From Deltaproteobacteria bacterium HGW-Deltaproteobacteria-19 (GTDB lineage: Bacteria > Desulfobacterota > Syntrophia > Syntrophales > PHBD01): a stretch of DNA of 64,000 nucleotides. The notes beneath the pieces were generated by a model. The model had not been told where the DNA came from. It worked only from the letters and a program-made list of their open reading frames with translations, and ran no database searches. Shown here one piece after another: positions 34,533 through 42,111 of the stretch. Numbering within the stretch: position 1 is the stretch's first letter; every line of letters begins with the position of its first letter. Location of the stretch: contig PHBD01000001.1 in assembly GCA_002841865.1 (NCBI GenBank), positions 87,001 through 151,000 of the forward strand. The letters run 5' to 3'. The position numbers and the translations under genes are program-made.

Positions 34533-35375
34533 TTATCGCTTCGATTTCCACTCGTCGGAATTGGGGAAGAACAGCGGACTGCCATACTTGTCCTTGCCGA
34601 AGTCCCGAACAATGAGCTGCCCTTTCCCCGGTGAGGTCAGCCAGGCGATGAAGGTCGCCGCATCTTTCGCGTTGACCTGCGGGAACTTCTGCGGGTTGAC
34701 CGGAATCAGCGAGATGAAGTTGAGAAGCGCTTCGTCGCCCTCGACCAGCACAGCCAGTTTGATGTCCTTCTGCAGGGACAGGTAAGTCGCCCGGTCGATG
34801 AAGGTGTAGGCCTTCTGCTGATCGGCATAACGCAGCGTGGCGACGTTCCCCTCGGAGCCCTTCTCGTAGATTTTATACCAGGCGCCGGCAGGTTTGATGC
34901 CGGCCTTCTCCCAGATGACCATCTCCGCCACGTGGGTTCCCGATTTGTCGCCGCGACTGATGAAGAGAACATTCTTCGAGGAGAGTGCCTTCAGGGCTTC
35001 TGCGGCCTTTTTCATTCCCCTGATCCCCGCCGGGTCCGCAGCCGGGCCGACAATGATGAAATCGTTGTACATGAAGGGAATGCGTTTCGTGCCGTACCCG
35101 TCTTTGATGAATTTCTCCTCGAGGGACTTGGCATGGACCATGACGAGATCCACGTTTCCCTTCGTGGCGATTTTCAGGGCCGCACCCGTCCCGGCCCCTA
35201 CATGACGGACCCGGATGCCCGTATCCTGCTCGAAGCGGTCTTCCAGGAGAGACACGATCCCGGAATCGATCGGACCGATCGTGCTGGAAAGGAGAAGGAA
35301 ACCCTCACCCGCCAGGCACGGCCCGGTAAAGAGAAACAGAAGGAAGAGGACGGATGTGAAAACGGCTTTTTTCAT
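34533..35375 (-). CDS. second TupA-like binding protein with altered oxyanion motif
   Basis: 280 residues with a signal peptide (FLLFLFTGPCLA). It is homologous to the adjacent TupA throughout (DKSGTHVAEMVIWEKAGI, YGSPLFFPNSDEW), but the TTTST motif is changed: the segment reads LLSSTIGPIDSGIV. The spacing and the DSG are kept. It may bind a different anion, for example molybdate, or the same ion with other affinity. It is the second gene of the operon, 3 bases after the regulator stop. Confidence 0.85.
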   Translation of the reverse strand: MKKAVFTSVLFLLFLFTGPCLAGEGFLLLSSTIGPIDSGIVSLLEDRFEQDTGIRVRHVGAGTGAALKIATKGNVDLVMVHAKSLEEKFIKDGYGTKRIPFMYNDFIIVGPAADPAGIRGMKKAAEALKALSSKNVLFISRGDKSGTHVAEMVIWEKAGIKPAGAWYKIYEKGSEGNVATLRYADQQKAYTFIDRATYLSLQKDIKLAVLVEGDEALLNFISLIPVNPQKFPQVNAKDAATFIAWLTSPGKGQLIVRDFGKDKYGSPLFFPNSDEWKSKR

Positions 35376-35378
35376 GAT

Positions 35379-36311
35379 TCAGCTCCTTTCGGGATCGATG
35401 GTGTGCAGAACCAGGCCTGCACGCTGGAAATCGTACCCTCCCAGCTTTTCCACGTTTTGCTGGAAGGACCGGCTCTGCAGGCCCTCGAGAAAGGCCTGAA
35501 CGCCCCTGCTGAAAAAGGTGGCCTTCCTGAGGACCATGTCGAAGCTCTCAGTGGCCAGGGTTGCCATATGCAGACCCAGAAGCCGTGCCACGGCGGTGGA
35601 GGCGATTCCTGTGTCCGCCTCCCCCGTCAGTACGGCCAGGCCGACGTCCATGTGGGTGAATACCTCCCGGTCATAGCCGGGGAGAGAGTCCGGAGACAGA
35701 TTAGCCTTCTTGATCTGATAATCCAGCAGGATGCGTGTTCCGGCGCCGGGCTGGCGATTCACGATCCGCGGCCGGATCCGGAGAAGGTCATCGAATCCCC
35801 GGATTTCGAGGGGATTTCCTTTCGCTGCTACCAGGCCGATCTCCCGGTTGAAGAGGTGGACCACGACCCAGCCGGCGCCCTGCAGGTGGGGAGCAAGGGC
35901 CGCAGGCGTGTTGTATTCCCCGCTTTCCGGATCGATGAGATGTGTCCAGGCGAGATCGGTATAACCGTTACCCAGCGCCCTCAAGCCATCGGCACTCCCG
36001 GTGCTGGCCGTGAAGACGTAAAAATCGGGATGAGCGGCCTTCAGACTTGCCAGGAGCATGTCGAGAACGGGATCGTTGCTTCCCGCTGCGAGCAAGGCGC
36101 CCTCGATCCGGGTACTCTTCCGGCGTGCCTCCTGGAGAGCTTCGCCGGCCTGGCTCCGGATCCACTCGTCGATCAGCGCCTTGGGGAAGAGCCATTTGCC
36201 CGTCACCCGGGTCGCCGGGATACGGCGCGCTTTGATGAGGGCGTAGACCTGCTTTTCGTTGATATCCAGATAGCCGGCCACTTCCTTCGTATTCAGAAGC
36301 TCGTTCGGCAT
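35379..36311 (-). CDS. excisionase-type HTH regulator with periplasmic-binding-like sensor domain
   Basis: 310 residues from MPNELLNTK (GGGGAGAT upstream); a 19-codon longer frame lacks a ribosome site. Residues 1-60 are an excisionase/MerR-like helix-turn-helix (LNTKEVAGYLDINEKQVYALIKARRIPATRV). The remainder is a type-2 periplasmic-binding-like fold without signal peptide (PALAPHLQGAGWVVVHL, PRIVNRQPGAGTRILLDYQI), as in the PBP_like regulators near Mo/W transporters. It should sense tungstate or molybdate, or a related cofactor, in the cytoplasm and control its own operon. Being first gene of the tup operon makes autoregulation likely. Confidence 0.82.
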   Translation of the reverse strand: MPNELLNTKEVAGYLDINEKQVYALIKARRIPATRVTGKWLFPKALIDEWIRSQAGEALQEARRKSTRIEGALLAAGSNDPVLDMLLASLKAAHPDFYVFTASTGSADGLRALGNGYTDLAWTHLIDPESGEYNTPAALAPHLQGAGWVVVHLFNREIGLVAAKGNPLEIRGFDDLLRIRPRIVNRQPGAGTRILLDYQIKKANLSPDSLPGYDREVFTHMDVGLAVLTGEADTGIASTAVARLLGLHMATLATESFDMVLRKATFFSRGVQAFLEGLQSRSFQQNVEKLGGYDFQRAGLVLHTIDPERS

Positions 36312-36404
36312 GGCATCTCCCCGCGTGAGGTTTGCCCCGTCTATAACGAAAAAGAGAACGGGAATCAAGACAAAGACCGACTTATTATTACAAGATATCT
36401 TAAA

Positions 36405-36450
36405 TCACGACAGATTGTTCCATAAATGGGATGGCCTGTTTCTGTCGTGA
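36405..36450. promoter_or_regulatory. 10-bp inverted repeat, possible operator
   Basis: TCACGACAGA at 36405-36414 and TCTGTCGTGA at 36441-36450 are perfect complements, 36 bases centre to centre. They are about 95-140 bases upstream of the tup regulator start. No T-run follows on either strand, so a DNA-binding site is likelier than a terminator. Confidence 0.5.
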
Positions 36451-36580
36451 CCCCGGGATGGATCCTTTATTTCAGTGAAACGGCTCGGATCAGGAACGAC
36501 TGTCCCTTGCACAGGCCGCGATTCCCGGCAGATCGCGATCAACCATCCGGCGGGAAAGGGTGGTTGGCAGGCTAAACTTC

Positions 36581-36609
36581 TTGACATATTGGACATTTTG
36601 CCCGATAGT
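36581..36609 (+). promoter_or_regulatory. sigma-70-type promoter for the dehydrogenase gene
   Basis: A consensus TTGACA at 36581 and GATAGT at 36604 with a 17-base spacer, about 45 bases before the GGAGG of the following gene. Confidence 0.65.
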
Positions 36610-36663
36610 TCCCGAGTCCTTGAACCGGTGCAGCATTTCAGGCCGGCACTTCGGAGGTTTTTC

Positions 36664-37539
36664 GTGGAGAGAATCGGCTGGATCGGAACCGGCGTCATGG
36701 GCCGTTCCATGGTCCTGCACGTCCTGCAGGGCGGCCATCCCGTTTCCGTTTTCAACCGAAGTCGCGACAAGGCCGACGATCCGTGTCGGCAAGGCGCAGC
36801 CTGGTGCGAGACCCCGGGAGAGGTAGCGGCCCGGAGCGACATCGTTTTCACCATGGTCGGGGAACCCTCGGACGTCGAAGAGGTCATCCTGGGGGGAGAT
36901 GGCGTGCTTGCCCGGATCCGGAAGGGATCCGTCATCGTCGACATGACCACCTCCGAGCCGTCCCTGGCCGTTCGGATATACGGGGAGGCAAAGGCGAAAT
37001 CCGTCTTTTCCCTGGACGCTCCGGTTTCAGGGGGCGATATCGGGGCGAAGGAAGGAACCCTGGCGATCATGGCCGGTGGTGACGAGGAGGCATTCAGGCG
37101 TGTCCTTCCGGTATTCGAGCGGATGGGCGGAAACATTGCGATCATGGGCGGACCCGGCATGGGCCAGCACACGAAGATGAGCAATCAGATCCTGGTCGCC
37201 TCGACAATGATCGGCGTCGTGGAAGCCCTTCTTTACGCCAGGCGTGCCGGCCTCGATCTGAACAGGGTCATCGAGGTCGTGGGGAAGGGAGCTGCAGCCT
37301 CCTGGGCCTTCAACAAGTTGGGGCCGAGAATCGTGAAGGGCGACACAGCCCCGGGTTTTGCGATCCGCCATTTCGTGAAGGACATGGGAATCGCCCTGAC
37401 CGAGGCGAAAAGAATGAAACTGGCCCTCCCGGGTCTCGCCCTGGTGAACCAGTTTTACCTGGCCGCCGTGGCGGAGGGACTGGAAAATGAAGGGACGCAC
37501 GCCCTCTTTCGTGTTCTCGACAGGATGAACAGTCCCTGA
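36664..37539 (+). CDS. 3-hydroxyisobutyrate/tartronate semialdehyde dehydrogenase family protein
   Basis: 291 residues starting at GTG with GGAGG six bases upstream. The N-terminal NAD(P)-binding segment IGWIGTGVMGRSMVLHVLQGGH is the family signature, and the substrate block DAPVSGGDIGAKEGTLAIMAGG is clear. The catalytic Lys lies in GMGQHTKMSNQ. The C-terminal all-helical domain has FAIRHFVKDMGIALTEA. It oxidises or reduces a beta-hydroxyacid such as 3-hydroxyisobutyrate; exact substrate unknown. Divergent from the tup operon and followed by two tandem hairpins. Confidence 0.9.
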   Translation: MERIGWIGTGVMGRSMVLHVLQGGHPVSVFNRSRDKADDPCRQGAAWCETPGEVAARSDIVFTMVGEPSDVEEVILGGDGVLARIRKGSVIVDMTTSEPSLAVRIYGEAKAKSVFSLDAPVSGGDIGAKEGTLAIMAGGDEEAFRRVLPVFERMGGNIAIMGGPGMGQHTKMSNQILVASTMIGVVEALLYARRAGLDLNRVIEVVGKGAAASWAFNKLGPRIVKGDTAPGFAIRHFVKDMGIALTEAKRMKLALPGLALVNQFYLAAVAEGLENEGTHALFRVLDRMNSP

Positions 37540-37564
37540 AGGCCGAGAAAAAGAGGGGGCGTAA

Positions 37565-37610
37565 AAAGCCGGGAACCCGGCTTTCGGCATAGGCTTCGCT
37601 GGCAGCGAAG
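37565..37610 (+). terminator. two tandem hairpins after the dehydrogenase gene
   Basis: AAAGCCGGG (37565-37573) pairs with CCCGGCTTT (37576-37584); then CTTCGCTG (37594-37601) pairs with CAGCGAAG (37603-37610). T-runs are short, so termination strength is uncertain. Alternatively they structure the leader of the helicase mRNA. Confidence 0.45.
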
Positions 37611-37647
37611 ATGGAAAGAAACAAACAAACCGAGGAGAAAAGAAAAC

Positions 37648-39249
37648 ATGCAGGAAGAAGGAAAAGAGAACGATTCAACGGCCGGCGTCCCGGAAGTTCC
37701 GGGCGTGGAAGACCGCGGAATAAACATGAATGAGGATGAGCGGATTATCGAGCCGGCGAACTCCCTGCCGGAAGTGAAGCTGGAGGACCTCCCGGAGCAG
37801 CTGCAGACAGCCTGCGCCCGGGCGGGATGGGCGCGACTCCTGCCGGTTCAGTCCCGGGCGATCCCGTATGTGCTGGCGAAGCGGAACCTGATGGTTCAGT
37901 CGCAGACCGGAAGCGGCAAGACCGCGGCTTTCGTCCTGCCGATCCTCGCGCGGATCGATCCCGGAAAGCGCGCCTGCCAGGCCCTGGTTCTGGTTCCCAC
38001 CCGGGAACTGGCCGGCCAGGTATCCCGGGAAGCGGAAACGCTCGGGGCCGAGATGGCGATCCGCACTGCCGTCGTATACGGCGGGGTCTCCTACGGACCC
38101 CAGCTTGAGGCCTTCAAGGCAGGCGCCCAGTTTGTCATCGGCACGCCGGGCCGCATCCTGGATCATCTCATCCAGGGAACCCTTTCCCTCCGGGAGTTGC
38201 AGATCCTCGTATTCGACGAGGCCGACCGCATGCTCTCCATGGGCTTTTACCCCGACATGAAGCGGATCCAGCAGTTCATGCCCAAAAAGCCGATCAGCGG
38301 TTACATGTTTTCGGCCACGTTTTCCCCCGATGTGCTGCGCCTCGCCAGCCAGTTCCTCCAGGATCCGGAGTTCCTGAGCCTCAGCCAGGACCGGGTCCAT
38401 GTCACCGGGACGGACCACGTGTACTACCTTGTCCCGGGAATGCAGCGGGAGCGGTCCCTGGTCAGGATCATCGAAATGGAAAACCCCACCTCGGCAATCA
38501 TTTTCTGCAATACCAAGGCAACGGTGCATTTCGTGACGATCGTCCTGCAGCGGTTCGGGTATGACGCCGACGAGCTCAGCTCCGACCTCTCCCAGGCCGC
38601 GCGCGAAAAGGTGATGGGCCGGGTCAAGAAGCGGATCCTCCGGTTCCTGGTAGCGACCGACGTCGCTGCCCGGGGAATCGACATCCAGGACCTTTCGCAC
38701 GTAATCCAGTACGAGCCGCCGGAGGATACGGAGCTTTACATCCACCGCGCGGGACGGACGGGACGGGTCGGGGCGACCGGCACGGCCATCTCGATTGTCG
38801 CCGGCATGGAGCAGTTCAAGCTCAAATCCATCGCCAAGACCTACCAGATCAATATGGAAGAGCGGATATTGCCTTCTGAGGAGGACGTCGAGGCGGTCGT
38901 GTCGCAGCGGATCACCGCGGCGCTGGAAGCGGATCTCCGGGGACGGGACCGGGTGCAGGTAGAGCGGATGCAGCGGTTTGTCGCCCTGGGCAGGAGCCTG
39001 GCCGAGGCGGAGGGGGAAATCCCCGTGATCGCCATGCTGCTGGACGACTATTATCAGCGGACGCTGCAGACGCCGATCCCGTCGCCGTCGGACGAAGAGA
39101 CTGTCGAGCCGGTTCCGGCGGCGAAAAGGGAGACATCCCCGCGCCGTGATAGCGATCGGCCGAAACGCCGGGGGCCGTCAAGAGACCGGGACAAGGATCG
39201 TCCGCGAAGGCGCCGCTCAGGACCTGGGGGTGGAGGCGAATCGGCCTGA
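37648..39249 (+). CDS. DEAD-box RNA helicase
   Basis: 533 residues. Motifs in order: GWARLLPVQSRAIPY (Q motif region), Walker A SQTGSGKTAAFVLP, PTRELAGQ, TPGRILDH, DEAD in LVFDEADRM, SAT in FSATF, ARGIDIQ and HRAGRTGR. The C-terminal 60 residues are basic and low in complexity (RPKRRGPSRDRDKDRPRRRR), a typical RNA-binding tail. It remodels RNA in the cytoplasm (ribosome assembly, mRNA decay or cold growth). The ATG has GAGGAGAAAAGAAA upstream. The hairpins before the gene could allow regulation of its own mRNA, as known for some DEAD-box helicases, but this is only inference. Confidence 0.92.
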   Translation: MQEEGKENDSTAGVPEVPGVEDRGINMNEDERIIEPANSLPEVKLEDLPEQLQTACARAGWARLLPVQSRAIPYVLAKRNLMVQSQTGSGKTAAFVLPILARIDPGKRACQALVLVPTRELAGQVSREAETLGAEMAIRTAVVYGGVSYGPQLEAFKAGAQFVIGTPGRILDHLIQGTLSLRELQILVFDEADRMLSMGFYPDMKRIQQFMPKKPISGYMFSATFSPDVLRLASQFLQDPEFLSLSQDRVHVTGTDHVYYLVPGMQRERSLVRIIEMENPTSAIIFCNTKATVHFVTIVLQRFGYDADELSSDLSQAAREKVMGRVKKRILRFLVATDVAARGIDIQDLSHVIQYEPPEDTELYIHRAGRTGRVGATGTAISIVAGMEQFKLKSIAKTYQINMEERILPSEEDVEAVVSQRITAALEADLRGRDRVQVERMQRFVALGRSLAEAEGEIPVIAMLLDDYYQRTLQTPIPSPSDEETVEPVPAAKRETSPRRDSDRPKRRGPSRDRDKDRPRRRRSGPGGGGESA

Positions 39250-39300
39250 TCCTGACGGAAAAGTCTCGGGTGAATCCGGGAGGGTTTCCCCGCATGGAAA

Positions 39301-39318
39301 AGCCTGGTGAATCAGGCT
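39301..39318 (-). terminator. hairpin terminator at the 3' end of the CDF-like gene
   Basis: AGCCTG and CAGGCT with a six-base loop. On the - strand it overlaps the stop codon of the CDF-like gene by one base and is followed by TTTCC. Weak but well placed, between convergent genes. Confidence 0.45.
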
Positions 39319-39974
39319 CAATCGTCGGTGCAGCAGGAACAGGAGAGGCCTTTGGCTTCGGCAAAGGCCTCCCGTCCCTCCCGTAATGAAAACCAGGCGA
39401 TTCCCAGGGCGCCCAGGGCGTCCAGACCACCGATGCCCGTCAGTTCGTAGCCGGCGCTGGCCGCCAGGAGAACCGCCGACAGGATCATGCAGGCTCGGGA
39501 GCATTCGGCATCCGCCAGGATAGCCGGCGAGCCGAGTTCCCGCCCTACCCGCTGTTTCGCACGAATCAACCACCACATGAAGGATAGGGAAACCAGGGAG
39601 ATCACGACGCCCCAGAAGGTCGTCTCCGGGCGGTGCTGTGCATAGAGATTCCAGACAGCCGTGACGGCCAACCCTGCGGCAAGGAGGCAGAAGGCCGTAC
39701 CCGTCACCCGGAGGGCCGTTCGTTCGAAGCGGTCCGAGTCCTCTTCGGAAACGCCCTGCTGTCGGCGGATCATGTGCCAGATGCCGACGCCGGAGACAAC
39801 CTCCACGAAGGAATCGAGCCCGAACCCGAACAGCGAAAGGGTGTCGTCCTCAAGTCCGAACCAGACCGATACCACTCCTTCGACAATGTTGTAGAAGATC
39901 GTGATCAGGGCGAGGTTGAGGGCGCGGCGGTACAGGAGATGATGATTTCCTCCGGAATGCGGGTTCAAACTCAT
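39318..39974 (-). CDS. cation-diffusion-facilitator-like membrane protein
   Basis: 218 residues with about five or six membrane segments. FGLDSFVEVVSG and ILADAECSRACMILSAVLLAASAGYELTGIGGLDALGALGIAWFS resemble the metal-site helices of CDF transporters (usually HxxxD/DxxxD), but the protein lacks the cytoplasmic C-terminal domain. It ends in a Cys cluster (LSCSCCTDD) that could bind a soft metal. It is translationally coupled (ATGA, four-base overlap) to the flavin-reductase-like gene upstream. Metal export is the likely role; substrate unknown. Confidence 0.75.
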   Translation of the reverse strand: MSLNPHSGGNHHLLYRRALNLALITIFYNIVEGVVSVWFGLEDDTLSLFGFGLDSFVEVVSGVGIWHMIRRQQGVSEEDSDRFERTALRVTGTAFCLLAAGLAVTAVWNLYAQHRPETTFWGVVISLVSLSFMWWLIRAKQRVGRELGSPAILADAECSRACMILSAVLLAASAGYELTGIGGLDALGALGIAWFSLREGREAFAEAKGLSCSCCTDD

Positions 39975-40540
39975 CCGACGTCTCGACCCATCGAGAAGGC
40001 CCTGCCCAGTTTTTCCCCCAGACCGAAGTAATATCCGTCATCCGGAGCATAGAGAATGGGCCTGACTTTCTCAATGTCCAGGGAGCCGTCTTCGGAAAGA
40101 ACGGATTCCTCCGCCTTGAGATCCATGATCTCCCCGATGAACTGGGTGTGTATGCCCAGTTCCAGGACGTGGACGAGCCGGCATTCCAGGACGAAGGGAA
40201 ACTCCCGGATGTAAGGGGCGTCGACGACGGCGCTCTTCTCCGGGCTGAGGCCCGTGGCGGCGAACTTGTCGACTTTCCTGCCGGTCGCCATTCCGAAATA
40301 GTCCACTTCCCGGACATATTTATCCGAGGGGACATTCACCGTAAAGGCCCGGAGTTCGCTGATGCTGCCGTGGGTGTACGTCGCTTTCCTGAGCGATACG
40401 GCGATGCAGGGCGGCGAGGAGCAGCAAATGCCCGCCCAGGCGGCAGTCATGGCGTTCGGTTTTCCGCTTTTGTCATATGTGCATATCACCAGCGCCGGGG
40501 TGGGGTAGATGATCGTTCTTGGTCCCAGAGATTTTTTCAT
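39971..40540 (-). CDS. flavin reductase/FMN split-barrel family protein
   Basis: 189 residues. The flavin reductase domain begins PALVICTYDKSGKPNAMTAAWAG and continues CIAVSLRKATYTHGSI and FTVNVPSDKYVREVDYFG, the usual FMN-contacting blocks. Such proteins bind FMN and either reduce flavins with NAD(P)H or act as flavoredoxin-type electron carriers, which are common in anaerobes. GGAGGG is upstream. Its stop overlaps the start of the CDF-like gene, so the two are coupled. Confidence 0.87.
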   Translation of the reverse strand: MKKSLGPRTIIYPTPALVICTYDKSGKPNAMTAAWAGICCSSPPCIAVSLRKATYTHGSISELRAFTVNVPSDKYVREVDYFGMATGRKVDKFAATGLSPEKSAVVDAPYIREFPFVLECRLVHVLELGIHTQFIGEIMDLKAEESVLSEDGSLDIEKVRPILYAPDDGYYFGLGEKLGRAFSMGRDVG

Positions 40541-40565
40541 GGCGGATTCCCTCCTTTGCGGTTGC

Positions 40566-41195
40566 CTATTTCATTCCACAGGCGACGAATATGCTGATCC
40601 GGGCTGAGGAGGAGCCGCAGGCGGATCGGGCACGGCAGTCTTCCCCTGTGCAGTCTATGGAGACATCATTCAGCCCGGCCTCCGTAAGCCACCGGTGAAC
40701 ATTCAGCCGTTCAAAACCCGGCCATCGGTCATGGTGCTCCTCCTTCAAAAAGGCGAAGTCATGGGTGTCGAGATCCGTGATCACGAGTTTCCCCCCCGGT
40801 TTGAGAATCCGTGCCATCTCCCGGATGGCCTCCGGAGGCGTATCCACATGGTGGAGATACATGTTGGCGAAGACATAATCTACGGCGGCATCATCGATAG
40901 GGAGGGACTCCGCGGTTCCCAGACGGTACTCGATATCGGGGTGACAGACATATTTCCGTTTCATGACTTCCAGCATGGCCTCGGACTGATCGACCGCAAT
41001 CACTCGAACTCCTTTTCCGATAAGACCCTCTGTGAGAAATCCGCTGCCGGCGCCGATATCGGCGGCCAGTTCGCCCGCGTGGACGCCTGCCAAGGAAAAG
41101 GCCTTTTCCCGAACCGTTTCAGAAAAGAACGCCTTTCGCATTTCATCCCACCGGGGGGCGACGTTGTCGAAATAGCTTTTGTTGTCCTGAGTCAT
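40566..41195 (-). CDS. class I SAM-dependent methyltransferase
   Basis: 209 residues from MTQDNKSYFD, preferred over a 26-codon extension. The SAM-binding motif AADIGAGSGFLTEGL, acidic AVDQSEAML and the LKPGGKLVITDLDTHDF block are typical of UbiE/ArsM-like methyltransferases. The C-terminus has several Cys (CTGEDCRARSACG) which might contact a metal or metalloid, but this is not decisive. Substrate unknown. It lies 25 bases before the flavin reductase gene on the - strand. Confidence 0.82.
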   Translation of the reverse strand: MTQDNKSYFDNVAPRWDEMRKAFFSETVREKAFSLAGVHAGELAADIGAGSGFLTEGLIGKGVRVIAVDQSEAMLEVMKRKYVCHPDIEYRLGTAESLPIDDAAVDYVFANMYLHHVDTPPEAIREMARILKPGGKLVITDLDTHDFAFLKEEHHDRWPGFERLNVHRWLTEAGLNDVSIDCTGEDCRARSACGSSSARISIFVACGMK

Positions 41196-41309
41196 CTCTT
41201 GCTCGCCCTTTCCAGATCGACTTTGTCGCAAGGATACAGAAACATCACTCCGACGCCAATGCTTACATTTCACTGCACGAATGAATCTTCGTTTCTCGGT
41301 GCAATCCCG

Positions 41310-42107
41310 TCACACCAGCCGTCCTTCTCCGGAATATACAAAACCGGAGTTCTTGCGGACATATCCCAGGAGCGTCACGTTGTACTTCCTGGCGAGATGG
41401 ACGGCAGCGGCGGTCGGCGTCGAACGAGAGACGATCACGGGCACACCGATGCGGATGACCTTGGTGATGATCTCCGAGGACACCCGTCCGCTCACGAAAA
41501 TTATGCCGCTTCCGGCGAGTTCCATTTTCCCGGCTTTCAGGAGAACACCAGCGGTCTTGTCGAAGCAGTTGTGGCGGCCGATGTCCTCGTTGAAAAAGGA
41601 AAACGCCTCGTGGTGGAAGAGAACGCTGTGGACGCCGCCGACGTCCCGATAGAGTTCCGATGAACGCTCGAAGCGCTTCATCAGGTCCAGGATGTCTCGC
41701 AGAGAGAAACGCGCATTTCCTCCGGCCTCCCGGTATTGATCGCTTTTCAGCGGGTTGATGTAGGTGAAGCATTTGCCGCAGCCGGAGGTGACGCTCCGCA
41801 GGCTTTCACTTTTCGCCACGACCCGGCCCGGCGCCAGGTTGATCATCGCGGCGAAAAGGCGTTCATTGTACGCCAGGGACGCAACATCCCCGATCGTCTC
41901 GATCACCCCCTCGCTATGGAGAAAGCCCAGGGCCAGCTCCTCGGCGTACTGGTTGAGGCACAGGAGGGATGCGTATTCCGTCCCGTTGATGAAGATCTTG
42001 AGGGAGATCTCGCCGATCACCCACTTTTCCGCTTCCTGCATGCGTACGGCATCATCTTCCACGACGATCCGGCGAATGCGGAAGGATTCGCACAGTCTTT
42101 CATCCAT
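41310..42107 (-). CDS. fdhD: formate dehydrogenase sulfurtransferase FdhD
   Basis: 265 residues from MDERLCESF; MDHRES eight codons upstream is an alternative start. Hallmarks: the Cys pair in TSGCGKCFTYI, the FNEDIGRHNCFDK block and SGRVSSEIITKVIRIGVPVIVSRS. FdhD moves sulfur from a cysteine desulfurase to the Mo/W-bis-MGD cofactor, which formate dehydrogenases need. It starts 4 bases after the stop of the RND pump gene (or overlaps it by 20 with the longer start), so it seems to be the last gene of the efflux operon. A broken second fdhD lies near 58.4-58.75 kb. Confidence 0.9.
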   Translation of the reverse strand: MDERLCESFRIRRIVVEDDAVRMQEAEKWVIGEISLKIFINGTEYASLLCLNQYAEELALGFLHSEGVIETIGDVASLAYNERLFAAMINLAPGRVVAKSESLRSVTSGCGKCFTYINPLKSDQYREAGGNARFSLRDILDLMKRFERSSELYRDVGGVHSVLFHHEAFSFFNEDIGRHNCFDKTAGVLLKAGKMELAGSGIIFVSGRVSSEIITKVIRIGVPVIVSRSTPTAAAVHLARKYNVTLLGYVRKNSGFVYSGEGRLV

Positions 42108-42111
42108 AAGG

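Larger units (their letters stand above)
36312..36663. other. divergent regulatory region, 352 bases
   Basis: This lies between the tup-operon regulator (-) and the 3-hydroxyisobutyrate-dehydrogenase-like gene (+). It contains the inverted repeat and the + strand promoter listed separately. An AT-rich stretch at 36375-36405 may hold the - strand promoter. No gene is supported here; the open frame starting at 36475 becomes recognisable protein only from 36664. Confidence 0.5.

Noticed and set aside
34932..36425. 497-codon open frame on the + strand
   Set aside because: Antisense to the second TupA-like gene and the HTH regulator.
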